Positions 38,016 to 48,343 are shown, counted from the stretch's first letter. The stretch: 64,000 bases of DNA from an uncultured Tateyamaria sp. (GCF_947503385.1 NZ_CANNDO010000002.1:910859-974858); one strand, 5' to 3'. Numbers and translations are program-made. The notes: generated by a model not told the origin, from the sequence alone.

Positions 38016-38101
38016 GAAATCGTCTCTTTTACTGCGCAACGATGCCCGGATTGCCGGGTATGCCAGTCGTCATCGCATCAATCGGAAAGAACGGAAAGCC
38101 C

Positions 38102-38254
38102 ATGTTGGATTTCACGAACACCCCCGAGCGCCGCAAGAAAGCCGCCAAGGCCAGACTGCGCAAAACGATGATCCTGCTTGGATTGGCGGTCATCGTACCG
38201 GTCGCGGCCAGCGCATTGGATTTGAACGGTTTGCGCGCACTTGCCTTGGGTTAA
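38102..38254 (+). CDS. 50-aa single-helix membrane peptide
   Basis: Starts MLDFTNTPERRKKAAKARLRK, a strongly basic amphipathic stretch, followed by one membrane helix (MILLGLAVIVPVAASALDL). Divergent from cobQ (86 bp apart). Its TAA overlaps the stop of the broken gene on the other strand tail to tail. Function unknown; size and charge suggest a small membrane-associated regulator or stress peptide. Confidence 0.6.
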   Translation: MLDFTNTPERRKKAAKARLRKTMILLGLAVIVPVAASALDLNGLRALALG

Positions 38255-38781
38255 AGCGTCGTCTGCGTTCGGTTTCGGATCAAGGTGACAGTCACCACCC
38301 CACAGAGCACACGTTCGACCGCAAACGTCCAGTGCAGCACAAATGACATGATCCAGTGCGCCTGAGACGCGGGCACGACAATCAGCGGACCGGCAAATGA
38401 CCAGTCCCCAAAGCCTCAGCTTATGGCGCCCGCAATGGTGTCGAGCATCATGTGCAACCCGGCGCCCAATCCACACCCGGTCAGCACCCGTGAAGACAAT
38501 GCAAAACCGGCAAACAGCACGCCTGTCCACAGGGTCAGATTGTGGGTCGCACGGTGATGATGGTGCACCTTCCCACCATCCACGAAAAAGAACCAAAGCA
38601 TGTCGATATCGGGCAGCACAGCCCCTGCGAAGATGCCCCACCAGATCACCGGGTCCCGGTCAAAGCCACGGTCCAGCGTGTGGGCAAGCAGGTAACCGGT
38701 CAGCAGATGGCCGATGATTACCTCAGAACTCCACGCCTTTCTGTGCCTTGACGCCAAGGTCCTTGAAGGGATGTTTGACAA
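38251..38781 (-). pseudogene. broken DUF457/YdjM-type membrane-bound metal-dependent hydrolase
   Basis: The first part reads IIGHLLTGYLLAHTLDRG ... AGAVLPDIDMLWFFF ... HHHHRATHNLTLW ... HMMLDTIAGAIS, with the family's D and HHxxTH-like metal ligands. A TGA at 38418-38416 then interrupts it. The same frame continues for 54 sense codons with matching C-terminal sequence (GFGDWSFAGPLIVVPAS, VLHWTFAVER) to a TAA at 38251. Homologues have Trp or another residue at the TGA. There is also no ATG/GTG near the natural start (GTAATCATC); only a TTG at 38781 inside cobO is in frame. Confidence 0.8.
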
Positions 38782-39334
38782 GGCTCATCTCGGTGACCAA
38801 ATCCGCTGCCTCGATCAGTTCAGGTTTGGCATTGCGGCCCGTCAGCACCACGTGGGTCATCGCGGGCTTTTCCGTCATCAGGAAATCGACGACCTCGTCA
38901 ATATCGAGGTAATCGTAACGCAGCGCGATGTTGATCTCGTCCAGTAGGACGAACTGGATTTCGGGATCAAGTATCTGCTCTTTGGCAATGCGCCAGCCGT
39001 TCTGGGCCGCCGCGATGTCCCGCTCCCGATCCTGCGTTTCCCAGGTAAAGCCCTCACCTGACACGAAAAACCGGCATTCTTGCGCAAATCGGTCGCGCAA
39101 AAAGGTTTTCTCGCCCGTGTCCCAGTTGCCTTTGATGAACTGCACCACGGCGCAGGGCATCCCGTGCGCGATGCACCGCATGATCATGCCGAACCCGCTT
39201 GAGGATTTGCCCTTGCCCGGTCCGGTGTGGACCATGATCAGACCTTTTTCCTCGGTCTTGGTTTCCATCATCTTGTCGCGGGCAGCCTTGATCTTTTTCA
39301 TCTTGGCGTTGTGGCGTTCGGTGATCTCGTCCAT
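38723..39334 (-). CDS. cobO: cob(I)yrinic acid a,c-diamide adenosyltransferase
   Basis: Attaches the adenosyl ligand to cobalt(I). The 203-aa protein has the P-loop GPGKGKS at 38-44, the VVQFIKGNWDTGE substrate loop, VLLDEINIAL (about 128-137) and HVVLTGRNAKPELIEAADLVTEM near the end, all characteristic of CobO/BtuR. Located on the minus strand with a HAD gene upstream. Confidence 0.96.
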   Translation of the reverse strand: MDEITERHNAKMKKIKAARDKMMETKTEEKGLIMVHTGPGKGKSSSGFGMIMRCIAHGMPCAVVQFIKGNWDTGEKTFLRDRFAQECRFFVSGEGFTWETQDRERDIAAAQNGWRIAKEQILDPEIQFVLLDEINIALRYDYLDIDEVVDFLMTEKPAMTHVVLTGRNAKPELIEAADLVTEMSLVKHPFKDLGVKAQKGVEF

Positions 39335-39394
39335 CTGGTCCTCCGGCGTTGCGGCCCTTGTCGTGCCATGGAACGCGCGGGCGCGCCAGATGCT

Positions 39395-40006
39395 TCAGCT
39401 CAATGTCTCCAGAAATCCGGTCAGCCCGTCCCGCGTCGCATCTGTAAAGTGATAGGCCCGCCAGCCGCGGGCCTGCGCTGCGGCAACATTCCGGGCCGTG
39501 TCGTCAATCAGCGCATGGGCGGATGGCGGCGCCGCACTCCATGCCTCAATCTGCTCGAAATACGCGCTGTCGGGTTTGGCGCAGCCCATGAGGCCAGAGG
39601 CAAAGATGCGTTCGACCCGCGGGCCAAATCCCATCTCCGCCCCAATAAAGGCGGCGCGCCGCGCCTCGTTGTTGGTGCCGATCACGTGGCGCAGACCGGG
39701 CCGCGCAAGGTGCGCCACAACCATTGCATCCGGGCGTGCGTCCCGCGCAAACCAATAGGCAAGAAAGGCATCCGGATCAAAACTGTGACCGGCCCGGAGA
39801 CGCCAGTCGTCCACGACATCGCGCAGGTCCAGCTGGCCGCGCATGATCCGGCCAATCCGATCTGGATGAAAAACGTCGGCCGCCATTTCATCCCGGTCCA
39901 CGCCCCAATCCTGCATCAGCCGGTCCGCCCAGACAAACCGCCCGTCCACGATGTTCGCGTTCAACACACCGTCGAAATCCCAGACAAGGATCGGCTGCGG
40001 TGACAT
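39395..40006 (-). CDS. HAD-superfamily hydrolase
   Basis: A 203-aa phosphatase-like protein with HAD motif I VWDFDGVLN (nucleophile Asp near residue 10), motif II HVIGTNNEA, motif III Lys in GCAKPDSAYFE and motif IV LIDDTARNVAAA. Substrate unknown. It lies between cobO and the divergent riboswitch; 60 bp separate it from cobO, so cotranscription is possible. Confidence 0.88.
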   Translation of the reverse strand: MSPQPILVWDFDGVLNANIVDGRFVWADRLMQDWGVDRDEMAADVFHPDRIGRIMRGQLDLRDVVDDWRLRAGHSFDPDAFLAYWFARDARPDAMVVAHLARPGLRHVIGTNNEARRAAFIGAEMGFGPRVERIFASGLMGCAKPDSAYFEQIEAWSAAPPSAHALIDDTARNVAAAQARGWRAYHFTDATRDGLTGFLETLS

Positions 40007-40079
40007 CTGTGATGCTCCTTTGGTCGTCGCGCCCTTGGGTCATAGCGCTTTGTGTGCGACCGGGCCACGCCGAACGCGC

Positions 40080-40108
40080 TTGACTCTGTATGCGGCGGGC
40101 CGCACTAC
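40080..40108 (+). promoter_or_regulatory. candidate promoter ahead of the cobalamin riboswitch
   Basis: TTGACT at 40080-40085, a 17-nt spacer, then a poor -10 (CACTAC, 40103-40108). Transcription from here would start close to 40114, exactly where the riboswitch begins. The -35 is good and the -10 weak. Confidence 0.35.
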
Positions 40109-40114
40109 GGTCCA

Positions 40115-40295
40115 GCTGGTGCCCGGGGCTTTGTGCCTTGGGTGAAAAGGGAATGCAGAGGGCCACGGCCCAAACGCAGCCGCCCCCGCGACCGTGACCG
40201 GAGAGGATGCTCCGTTGCCACTGGCGATATGCCGGGAAGGCAGGGCAGCCGATGAGGGAAACCTCAGTATCCGCAAGCCGGGAGACCTGCCAGCA
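40115..40295 (+). ncRNA. cobalamin (adenosylcobalamin) riboswitch
   Basis: Conserved B12-element blocks occur in order: GCTGGTGCCC (about 40115), GTGAAAAGGGAA (40142-40153), the GCCGCCCCCGCGACCGT core (about 40179-40195), TTGCCACTGG (about 40215-40224), CCGGGAAGGC (40232-40241), CCGATGAGG (about 40249), and the B12-box end AAGCCGGGAGACCTGCC (40275-40291). It sits in the leader of the DUF1636-cobW-cobN run and should repress that operon when adenosylcobalamin is plentiful. Confidence 0.95.
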
Positions 40296-40391
40296 GACGT
40301 GATGTAACCGGACGGGGTGTGCCGGGTGTCGGGATCACACGGCCCTTTGCCGCCCGTCATCTGCCATGCCGTCCCCCGACAGGAAATGACC

Positions 40392-40766
40392 ATGGCAGCA
40401 CTGCCCCCCGTCGAACTTTTGGTCTGCATAAAGTGCCGGCGCGAGATGGACATCCCCGACGGCGGCATTCGCCCCGGCGAAGCGCTCCATTCCGAATTGG
40501 CGAACCGGACCATGCCCGAGGGCGTGACGCTGAAAGCCGTGGAATGTCTGTCGAACTGTTCGTCGGGCTGTTCGGTCGCCGTGCGCGGCGGTGCGCAGCG
40601 CTGGACCTATGTCTATGGCAACCTGATGGAAGATCGCGACGCTGATATGGTTGTCGAAGGCATCGGCAAATACGCCGCAACCGCCGACGGTCTCGTCCCG
40701 TGGCGCGAACGCCCCGAACATTTTCGCAAGAACTGCATCGCCCGCATCCCCCCGCAGGAGTTTTGA
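40392..40766 (+). CDS. DUF1636 predicted metal/iron-sulfur-binding protein
   Basis: A 124-aa protein with a thioredoxin-like ferredoxin pattern: C12 and C15 (LLVCIKCRRE), then C52, C56 and C60 (VECLSNCSSGCSVAV). This suggests a [2Fe-2S] or metal site. First gene after the cobalamin riboswitch and 4 bp before cobW, so clearly part of the B12 regulon. A role in cobalt delivery or electron supply to a corrin-pathway enzyme is inference. Start at ATG 40392 is favoured by AGGAA 7 bp upstream; ATG 40386 is also in frame. Confidence 0.85.
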   Translation: MAALPPVELLVCIKCRREMDIPDGGIRPGEALHSELANRTMPEGVTLKAVECLSNCSSGCSVAVRGGAQRWTYVYGNLMEDRDADMVVEGIGKYAATADGLVPWRERPEHFRKNCIARIPPQEF

Positions 40767-40770
40767 GCCC

Positions 40771-41826
40771 ATGTCCACGCTGAACAAAGTGCCCGTCACC
40801 GTCATCACCGGCTTTCTCGGCTCGGGTAAAACGACCCTTGTCCGCCACTTAATGCAGAACCCGCAAGGCAAACGCCTTGCCATTGTGGTCAACGAGTTTG
40901 GCGATGTGGGTGTGGACGGAGATATTCTGAAATCCTGCGCCATTCCTGATTGCCCTGCCGAAAACATCATGGAATTGGCCAATGGCTGCATTTGCTGCAC
41001 CGTGGCCGATGATTTCATCCCGACGATCGAGGCGCTGATGGCGCTCGACCCGCAGCCTGAACATATCCTGATCGAAACTTCGGGTCTGGCCCTGCCCAAA
41101 CCGCTGCTTAAGGCGTTTGACTGGCCCGATATCCGCAGCCGCATCACAGTGGACGGCGTCATTGCGCTGGCCGATGCCGAAGCCGTCGCGGCAGGCCGTT
41201 TTGCCCCGGATGTGGCGGCGGTGGACGCGCAACGCGCGGCGGACGACTCGCTGGACCACGAAACACCCCTGTCCGAGGTATTCGAAGACCAGATCAGCTG
41301 TGCCGACATCATCCTGCTGACCAAGCCCGACCTTGCTGGCCCCGATGGCATCGCCCGCGCACGCGAGATCATCGATGCCGAAGCGCCCCGCCCCCTACCG
41401 ATTGTCGAAGTGGCCGAAGGGGCCGTGGACCCACGCGTGATCCTCGGGCTGGAAGCGGCTGCCGAAGACGACATGGACGCGCGGCCCAGCCACCACGACG
41501 GGCACGACGACCATGAACATGACGACTTTGAAAGCGTCATCATCAACATCCCCGAAGTGGATGACCCCGCCCAACTCGTCGCCCGTATCGAAGCCATGGC
41601 GAAATCGCAAAACATCCTGCGCGTCAAAGGCTACGCCGCCGTCACCGGCAAACCCATGCGCCTGCTCGTGCAGGCCGTGGGCGCGCGTGTGCGCCACCAG
41701 TATGACCGCCTTTGGGCCGCAAACGAGACACGGCAGGGCCGTTTGGTCGTGATTGCCGAACATGACGACGTGAACGAGGCAGCGATCCGCGACGCGTTAA
41801 CCGAGGCTGTGCAAGCCGCCGAGTAA
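40771..41826 (+). CDS. cobW: CobW, G3E-family GTPase
   Basis: Metal-chaperone GTPase thought to deliver cobalt to the CobNST chelatase. The 351-aa protein has Walker A GFLGSGKT (14-21), the metal-binding CxCC motif GCICC (72-76), LTKPD as the guanine motif, and a His/Asp-rich segment (about H241-H253, SHHDGHDDHEHDD). The CobW C-terminal domain follows. Four bases after the DUF1636 gene and 14 before cobN. Confidence 0.95.
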   Translation: MSTLNKVPVTVITGFLGSGKTTLVRHLMQNPQGKRLAIVVNEFGDVGVDGDILKSCAIPDCPAENIMELANGCICCTVADDFIPTIEALMALDPQPEHILIETSGLALPKPLLKAFDWPDIRSRITVDGVIALADAEAVAAGRFAPDVAAVDAQRAADDSLDHETPLSEVFEDQISCADIILLTKPDLAGPDGIARAREIIDAEAPRPLPIVEVAEGAVDPRVILGLEAAAEDDMDARPSHHDGHDDHEHDDFESVIINIPEVDDPAQLVARIEAMAKSQNILRVKGYAAVTGKPMRLLVQAVGARVRHQYDRLWAANETRQGRLVVIAEHDDVNEAAIRDALTEAVQAAE

Positions 41827-41840
41827 GCAGGACCGACCCG

Positions 41841-44800
41841 ATGCACGTCGTCTTCCGCGAAAGCCACGGGCTCGAAGAGACCGAGACACCAACCGATCTG
41901 GGGCAATCGCCTGCGGATCTGGTGGTGCTGTCATTCTCGGACAGTGACCTTGGTGCATTTGCGGCGGCATGGCATCGCGGCGGTGGACCGACGGGCAAAC
42001 TGCCGACACTGCGCCTCGCCAATCTGGCGGCACTGAAACATCCCCTGTCGGTCGACACCTACATCGAACAGACCTTGGACGGGGCCAAGGGCATCCTGAT
42101 CCGCCTGATCGGCGGCGTGCCTTATTGGTCCTACGGCTTGCAACAGGTCGAGACGCTGTGCCGCGCGCGGGGGATCGCATTGGCGGTTCTGCCTGCCGAT
42201 GGACGCCCCGACACGCGGCTTGACGCGGTGTCGACACTGCCCGTGTCGACCCTGCACCGGCTGGCCCATTTATGTGACACGGGCGGCGCGGTGGCCGCTC
42301 AGGCGGCGCTGGCGCAAATGGCACTTGCCTCCGGTCTTTATGCAGGACCTGTTGCCGGGGCCAAGGTGCTGCCCACGGTTGGTGCGTGGACACCCGAAAA
42401 TGGCGTCGCTTGCCCTGTGGTTCAAATCAACGACGACCGCCCGCTGGTCATCGTCAGCTTTTACCGCGCCTATCTGGCCGCGGCTGACCTTGCCCCAATC
42501 GACGCGCTGTTCGCCGCGCTGCGCGCGCGCGGATTTCGGGCGCTGGGTCTTTTTGCACCCTCGTTAAAGGCGCCCGAGGCAGCGGCATGGATGACACGGC
42601 AAATTGGACATCTCAGACCCGCGGCCATTGTCAATGCAACCGCGTTTTCCGGGAAAGGGGCCGAAGGCACCTCGCCATTGGATGCCGGGGACGTACCGGT
42701 GTTTCAGGTGGCGCTGGCCACGTCGACCCGTACCGCATGGGCCGACGCCGAACGCGGCTTGTCGCCTGCCGATCTGGCCATGCATGTGGTGCTGCCAGAG
42801 GTCGACGGTCGCATCTTAGCCGGTGTCGCCTCGTTCAAGGAACCGCAGGACGAAGACGCGGCTTTGCAGTTTTCGCGGTATGCGCACGCGCCGGACGCGT
42901 CGCGGGTGCGTGCGGTTGCGGACCGGGTCAAAGCGTGGGTCGATCTTGGCGCAACACCCACGCGGCACAGACAATTGGCCCTCGTGCTCAGCACATATCC
43001 CGGCAAGGACTGGAACATGGCCCACGCCGTGGGCCTCGACCCGCTCGCATCGGGCGATGCGATCCTGCGCGATCTATGCGATGCCGGATACCATACTGCG
43101 CCAACGGAGCCGCTGGACCTTGCCTTGGGCACCGAGCGTATACATTGGCCGCGCGCGGACTACCTTGCGGCGCGCGCCGCCTTGCCCCAGGCTTTGCAGG
43201 ATGACCTGAGTGAAGCGTGGGGGCCTGTGCCGGATGGCTTTGATTTTGCAGCGACACGCCGGGGCAATGTACTGATCGCGCTTCAGCCCGAACGCGGGCT
43301 GCCCGAGGCGCGCGATGATGACTATCACGATCTGTCGCGCACGCCCTGCCACGATTATGTGGCGTTCTACCTGTGGCTGCGCACGCAGGCCCAAGCGCTG
43401 GTCCATATCGGCGCGCACGGCACCCTCGAATGGTTGCCGGGCAAGTCGGTGGCCTTGTCAGAGACCTGCTGGCCCGAGGCACTGACCGGCGCTTTGCCCG
43501 TCATCTATCCCTTCATTGTCAACGACCCCGGCGAAGCGGCGCAAGCCAAGCGGCGTATTGGTGCTGTCACGCTTGGCCACCTGCCCCCACCGATGAAGGA
43601 CAGCGCAACGCCGGACAGGTTCGTCCGCCTTGAAACCCTGCTTGACGAGTTTTCCAACGCCGACGGTCTTGACCCCAAACGCCGCGACCGCTTGCAGGAC
43701 GATATCCGCGCCGAGGCGCAGGCCATCGGCGTCGAAGAGGACCTCGGCCTCGCCCGTGCCGCCTGCTCAGCCGAAGCGATCACGCGCATCGACCGATTTG
43801 TCTGCGACATCAAGGAAAGCCAGTTTGGCGACGGCCTGCATGTATGGGGGCGCGGCGCGCCGCAGACTGAACAGGCGGGCATGGGTCCGTCGATTGATGC
43901 TGAACGCACGGCGCTGCTTGACACGTTGGACGGACGGCGCATCGCAGGGGGGCCGTCCGGCTCGCCCTACCGCGGACGGACGGATGTACTGCCAACGGGG
44001 CGCAATCTGTACACAACTGACCCACGCAGCGTGCCGACACGCGCGGCCCATGCCCAAGGTGTGACACTCGCCGAGGAACTGGTGCGTCGCCACTTGCAGG
44101 ACCACGGCGACTGGCCGCGCGGGCTGATTGTTGATCTGTGGGGCTCGGCCACGATGCGCACCGCCGGTGAAGAGTTCGCCATGGCACTGCATCTGCTGGG
44201 GGTGAAGCCGGTATGGGATGACGGATCAGAACGGGTGTCGGGCATCGAAGTGCTGCCGATCACCGATCTGGACCGGCCCCGGCTCGATGTGACCCTGCGC
44301 GTCTCCGGCCTGTTCCGCGACGTGTTTCCAACGCTTTCGGCCTTGTTTGGCCAAGCCGTGCGCGCGCTGGCGGCACGGGACGAAGCCCCGGATTGGAACC
44401 CTTACGCCGGACGCACCTCGGTCGCGCGGGTCTACGGCCCGGCGCCGGGACAATTCGGATTGGGCATGGGCGCCGATCTGGAACATTACACCGACGAAAG
44501 CCGCAAAGCGGCGGGCGAGGCGTGGCTGGCCGCCAGCGCATATGCGCTGGATTCCGGTGACGCGGTAAAGGACGCAGATGGCATACGTGCCCGTGTGGCG
44601 CAGGCCGACAGCTTTGTGCATTTGCAGGACTTGCCCGAGACCGATGTGCTGCTGGCGTCTGATTATGCGGCGCATGAGGCCGGGTTTGCTGCGGCACAGG
44701 CGGTGACGGGCGGCAACGCAACGCTGTATCACCTCGACAGCACGCAACCGGCACGCCCACGCGCCCGGTCACTGAGCGAAGAGATTGCGCGCGTGGTCCA

Positions 44801-45107
44801 GGCCCGCGCCACCCAAGGCGACTGGTTGGCTGGCATGATGCGCCACGGATTTCGCGGCGCGGCAGAGATTGCCGCCACGCTCGATCACATGGCCGCATTT
44901 GCGCATCTTGCCGATGTGGTCGGCCCGCATCTCTTTGATGCCTATCACGATGCGACCTTGGGCGACCCGCAGGTTACGGCGTTCCTGCAAGATGCCAATC
45001 CCGGCGCATATAGGGCCATGCAGGATCGTTTTGCCGCGTTGGACGCCGCAGGGCTTTGGACGACGCGCCGCAACTCGATCCGCGCGGCTCTTGAGGCTGC
45101 ACAATGA
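41841..45107 (+). CDS. cobN: cobaltochelatase large subunit CobN
   Basis: Catalytic subunit of the aerobic ATP-dependent cobaltochelatase that inserts Co(II) into hydrogenobyrinic a,c-diamide together with CobS and CobT (not in this window). The predicted 1088-aa protein carries CobN/Mg-chelatase H motifs, for example [20 protein letters not shown] and [23 protein letters not shown]. It is somewhat shorter than the roughly 1250-aa P. denitrificans enzyme. Overlaps cobG by 4 bp. Confidence 0.95.
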   Translation: MHVVFRESHGLEETETPTDLGQSPADLVVLSFSDSDLGAFAAAWHRGGGPTGKLPTLRLANLAALKHPLSVDTYIEQTLDGAKGILIRLIGGVPYWSYGLQQVETLCRARGIALAVLPADGRPDTRLDAVSTLPVSTLHRLAHLCDTGGAVAAQAALAQMALASGLYAGPVAGAKVLPTVGAWTPENGVACPVVQINDDRPLVIVSFYRAYLAAADLAPIDALFAALRARGFRALGLFAPSLKAPEAAAWMTRQIGHLRPAAIVNATAFSGKGAEGTSPLDAGDVPVFQVALATSTRTAWADAERGLSPADLAMHVVLPEVDGRILAGVASFKEPQDEDAALQFSRYAHAPDASRVRAVADRVKAWVDLGATPTRHRQLALVLSTYPGKDWNMAHAVGLDPLASGDAILRDLCDAGYHTAPTEPLDLALGTERIHWPRADYLAARAALPQALQDDLSEAWGPVPDGFDFAATRRGNVLIALQPERGLPEARDDDYHDLSRTPCHDYVAFYLWLRTQAQALVHIGAHGTLEWLPGKSVALSETCWPEALTGALPVIYPFIVNDPGEAAQAKRRIGAVTLGHLPPPMKDSATPDRFVRLETLLDEFSNADGLDPKRRDRLQDDIRAEAQAIGVEEDLGLARAACSAEAITRIDRFVCDIKESQFGDGLHVWGRGAPQTEQAGMGPSIDAERTALLDTLDGRRIAGGPSGSPYRGRTDVLPTGRNLYTTDPRSVPTRAAHAQGVTLAEELVRRHLQDHGDWPRGLIVDLWGSATMRTAGEEFAMALHLLGVKPVWDDGSERVSGIEVLPITDLDRPRLDVTLRVSGLFRDVFPTLSALFGQAVRALAARDEAPDWNPYAGRTSVARVYGPAPGQFGLGMGADLEHYTDESRKAAGEAWLAASAYALDSGDAVKDADGIRARVAQADSFVHLQDLPETDVLLASDYAAHEAGFAAAQAVTGGNATLYHLDSTQPARPRARSLSEEIARVVQARATQGDWLAGMMRHGFRGAAEIAATLDHMAAFAHLADVVGPHLFDAYHDATLGDPQVTAFLQDANPGAYRAMQDRFAALDAAGLWTTRRNSIRAALEAAQ

Positions 45108-46222
45108 CCGTCAAGGGATGGTGCCCCGGGGCGTATCGCCCGATGATGTCCGGTGATGGGCTGATCGTGCGCATACGCCCCCGTCTGGCGCGTTTGGATG
45201 CAGATCAGGCTTTGGGTCTGTGTGCGCTGTCGCATCGGTTTGGAAACGGGATCATCGATCTGACCAGTCGCGCCAATTTGCAACTGCGCGGCGTACAGGC
45301 AGCAGACCATCCATCGCTGTTGGCAGAGCTTTTGGCGTTGGGTTTGCTTGACGACACGCCCGAGGTTGAGGCACGGCGCAATATCACCGTCACACCCCTC
45401 TGGCGCGACGGGGATATGACCACGCGGCTACACGCGGCAATCTGCGCGCGGCTGGGTGATTTGCCGGCGCTTCCAGCCAAAGTCGGGGTGGGCATCGACA
45501 CTGGACCCGCACCTATACTGTCCGGAGTACCCGCAGATTTCCGCTTTGAACGGACGGCTGAGGGTGCGCTGCTTCTCCGGTTGAACGGGATCAGCCGTGG
45601 CCGCGCCGTGACGGAGGACGATGCGGCAGACGCCCTGATCGAGATGGCGGCGTGGTTCCTGTCTACGGGTGGGTCCGCGTCAAAACGTGTCGACCGTCAT
45701 GTGGCCTCAACGCCGCCACCGGCGGATTGGTCCGCCGTTTTGCCCGCAGCAGCGGCGCAGCGCTTGCAGCCCGGCGTCGGTGCGTCCGGCACGATCCTCG
45801 GAGCGCCTTTCGGCAGCCTTGATGCCAATGCCCTTGCCCGGTTGATCCGCGACAGCGGCGCTGCGGCGCTGCGCGTCACTCCATGGCGACTGTTCCTGCT
45901 CGAAGAGGCGCACGTGACGGACCCGAGCCCGTTCGTGGCCACGGCGGGCGATCCGCTGTTGAGCGCACATGCCTGCCCCGGTGCGCCTGCCTGTACAGCG
46001 GCAAGTGTCGACACCCGCAAACTGGCCCGTGCGCTGGCCCCGTTTTATCCGCGCGGCCTACATGTATCCGGCTGCGCCAAAGGCTGCGCGTACCCCCGCT
46101 CCGCACCGACGACATTCACCGGGCGCGACGGCGCGTTTGACCTTGTGGAACAGGGCGCTCCATGGGATGAGCCGCGCCAGCGCGGGCTCTCCGCAGACGA
46201 CATAATGATGCAGGTCATGTGA
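45104..46222 (+). CDS. cobG: precorrin-3B synthase CobG
   Basis: Oxygen-dependent monooxygenase of the aerobic pathway converting precorrin-3A to precorrin-3B. The 372-aa protein belongs to the sulfite/nitrite reductase fold: ferredoxin half-domain at the N-terminus ([11 protein letters not shown]) and four cluster cysteines C291, C297, C324, C328 ([17 protein letters not shown]). Its presence, rather than CobZ, defines this as the CobG variant of the pathway. Coupled to cobN and cobH by overlaps. Confidence 0.93.
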   Translation: MTVKGWCPGAYRPMMSGDGLIVRIRPRLARLDADQALGLCALSHRFGNGIIDLTSRANLQLRGVQAADHPSLLAELLALGLLDDTPEVEARRNITVTPLWRDGDMTTRLHAAICARLGDLPALPAKVGVGIDTGPAPILSGVPADFRFERTAEGALLLRLNGISRGRAVTEDDAADALIEMAAWFLSTGGSASKRVDRHVASTPPPADWSAVLPAAAAQRLQPGVGASGTILGAPFGSLDANALARLIRDSGAAALRVTPWRLFLLEEAHVTDPSPFVATAGDPLLSAHACPGAPACTAASVDTRKLARALAPFYPRGLHVSGCAKGCAYPRSAPTTFTGRDGAFDLVEQGAPWDEPRQRGLSADDIMMQVM

Positions 46223-46851
46223 TGCCCTACGAATACGAAACCGATGGCGCGGCCATCTACCTGCAAAGCTTTGCCACCATACGGGCCGAAGCGGACCTGA
46301 TGGCTTTTGCACCGGACGAGGAACAGGTGGCGGTGCGGATGATCCATGCCGCAGGCATGGTCGGGCTGGAACGTCATATCCGCTTTTCCCCCGGTTTCGT
46401 GGCCGCTGCACGCGGCGCATTGGAAGCGGGTGCGCCCATCCTATGCGACGCGCGCATGGTCAGTGAGGGGATCACCCGGCCACGGCTGCCCGCCGACAAC
46501 GCGGTGATCTGCACGCTGCACGACGAACCTGTCCGCGCGCTGGCCGCCGAAATGGGCAACACACGTTCTGCCGCAGCGCTTGAGCTGTGGCGGCCGCATC
46601 TTGGTGGTGCCGTGGTGGCCATCGGCAACGCCCCCACGGCACTGTTCCATCTGCTCAATATGCTCGAAGACCCCGCCTGCCCGCGCCCTGCCGCGATCAT
46701 TGGCTGCCCCGTCGGCTTTGTCGGCGCGGTCGAGAGCAAGGACGCGCTGTGGGCCGATCAACCGGTGCCGTCCTGTATCGTGCAGGGGCGGCTGGGCGGC
46801 AGTGCGATCACGGTTGCTGCCGTCAACGCCATCGCGAGCCGCACGGAATGA
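46222..46851 (+). CDS. cobH: precorrin-8X methylmutase CobH
   Basis: Moves the C11 methyl to C12, giving hydrogenobyrinic acid. The 209-aa protein has the catalytic His42 in RMIHAAGM, SPGFVAAARGALEAGAPILCDARMV and AIIGCPVGFVGAVESKDAL. The ATG at 46222 overlaps the cobG stop (TGATG). Confidence 0.95.
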   Translation: MPYEYETDGAAIYLQSFATIRAEADLMAFAPDEEQVAVRMIHAAGMVGLERHIRFSPGFVAAARGALEAGAPILCDARMVSEGITRPRLPADNAVICTLHDEPVRALAAEMGNTRSAAALELWRPHLGGAVVAIGNAPTALFHLLNMLEDPACPRPAAIIGCPVGFVGAVESKDALWADQPVPSCIVQGRLGGSAITVAAVNAIASRTE

Positions 46852-47576
46852 GCGTCGGCACGGTGTACGGTGTTGGCCTTGGTCCGGGCGACCCGGACCT
46901 GATGAGCGTTAGGGCCGACCGTTTGCTGCGCAGGGCCAAACATGTGGCCTTTTTTCGCAAGGCCGGACGGCCCGGTCAGGCGCGGCGGATTGTGGAAGGG
47001 ATGCTGCCCGAGGATCGCGTGGAATTCCCCATGGAATACCCTGTCACAACCGAAATCCCCCTCACCGATCCGCGCTACAATGAGATCCTGAGCCGCTTTT
47101 ATGCTGAGTGTACGGCCCATTTGCGCGGTCTGGCCCAAGCGGGCGAGGATGTTGTCGTGCTGTGCGAGGGTGATCCGTTCTTTTACGGCTCGTTCATGCA
47201 CCTTTACACACGTCTCAAGGACGATACGCCGGTCGAGGTCGTGCCCGCCATCACAGGTATGTCCGGCGCGTGGACGGCCACCGGCGCGCCTGTCACGTGG
47301 GGCGACGACATCCTGACGGTGCTGATGGGCACGCTCGACGAAGACACACTGGCCGCACGCATGGGCGCGGCAGATGCCATTGTGGTGATGAAGATCGGGC
47401 GCAATATCGAAAAGGTCCGCCGCGCCCTGCGCCGCGCGGGCAAATACGATGCGGCCCACCTGATCGAATTTGCCACGATGCCGAACCAAAGCGTGCAGTT
47501 GCTGTCTGATGCTGAGGACAAGGTGACACCCTATTTTTCGATCATCGTCGTACACGGTCAGGGGCGGCGCCCATGA
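46848..47576 (+). CDS. cobI: precorrin-2 C20-methyltransferase CobI
   Basis: SAM-dependent tetrapyrrole methylase producing precorrin-3A. The 242-aa protein starts with the glycine-rich VYGVGLGPGDPDLMSVRA and has VVVLCEGDPFFYGSFMHLY and VPAITGMSGAW, typical of CobI/CbiL. Overlaps cobH and cobJ by 4 bp each. Confidence 0.95.
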   Translation: MSVGTVYGVGLGPGDPDLMSVRADRLLRRAKHVAFFRKAGRPGQARRIVEGMLPEDRVEFPMEYPVTTEIPLTDPRYNEILSRFYAECTAHLRGLAQAGEDVVVLCEGDPFFYGSFMHLYTRLKDDTPVEVVPAITGMSGAWTATGAPVTWGDDILTVLMGTLDEDTLAARMGAADAIVVMKIGRNIEKVRRALRRAGKYDAAHLIEFATMPNQSVQLLSDAEDKVTPYFSIIVVHGQGRRP

Positions 47577-48343
47577 GCGGTTGGGTGGTCATTGCCGGTC
47601 TCGGGCCGGGCGCTGATGCGTTGGTCACGCCCGAAGTCACCGCTGCCCTGGCCGAAGCGACGGATATCGTGGGCTACATTCCATATGTTGCGCGGGTGGC
47701 CCCACGCAGCGGGCTGACACTGCACGCCTCCGACAATCGGGTCGAACTGGACCGGGCGCGGCACGCGCTGGAGATGGCGCAGGCGGGGCGCAGGGTCGTC
47801 GTGGTTTCGTCCGGCGATCCGGGCGTCTTCGCAATGGCGGCAGCCGTCTACGAGGCGGTCGAGGCCGGCGACCCTGTGTGGCGCAGGCTCGACATTCGCG
47901 TCTTGCCGGGCATCACAGCGATGCTCGCCGCCGCCGCAAGGGTTGGTGCGCCGTTGGGGCATGACTTCTGCGCGATCAACCTCAGCGACAACCTCAAACC
48001 ATGGACCCTGATCGAGAAACGATTGCGGCTGGCGGTCGAGGCGGATTTCGCCATGGCATTCTACAACCCGCGCTCAAAGGCGCGGCCCGAAGGATTTGGA
48101 CGCGCGCTGGCCCTGCTGCAAGAGACATGCGGCGATGGGCGGCCCGTGATCTTTGCCCGCGCGGTGTCCACACCGGACGAAAGCATCAACATCGTTCCCC
48201 TGCCCGACGCCACGCCGGACATGGCGGATATGCGCACGGTGGTGATACTGGGCGCATCCAACACGACCGTGATCAACGGCGGGCTGCGCCCGATGGTCTA
48301 CACGCCCCGGTCAGTCCCTGTGAACGGGTCAGTCACCGGATGA
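47573..48343 (+). CDS. cobJ: precorrin-3B C17-methyltransferase CobJ
   Basis: Performs C17 methylation with ring contraction. The 256-aa methylase has AGLGPGADALVTPEV at the start, VVSSGDPGVFAMAAAV in the middle, and the CobJ-specific FCAINLSDNLKPWTLIEKRL and MAFYNPRSKARPEGF. Its last 46 bp overlap the 3' end of cobK on the opposite strand. Confidence 0.95.
   Translation: MSGWVVIAGLGPGADALVTPEVTAALAEATDIVGYIPYVARVAPRSGLTLHASDNRVELDRARHALEMAQAGRRVVVVSSGDPGVFAMAAAVYEAVEAGDPVWRRLDIRVLPGITAMLAAAARVGAPLGHDFCAINLSDNLKPWTLIEKRLRLAVEADFAMAFYNPRSKARPEGFGRALALLQETCGDGRPVIFARAVSTPDESINIVPLPDATPDMADMRTVVILGASNTTVINGGLRPMVYTPRSVPVNGSVTG

Noticed and set aside
38016..38101. Second cobalamin riboswitch upstream of cobQ or cobO
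   Set aside because: The gaps are too short (about 85 and 60 bp) and contain none of the B12-box blocks seen at 40115-40295.
38416..38418. Selenocysteine or programmed readthrough at the TGA in the YdjM-like gene
   Set aside because: No selenocysteine-insertion-like hairpin is evident, the family is not a selenoprotein family, and the gene also lacks a normal start codon, so decay is simpler.
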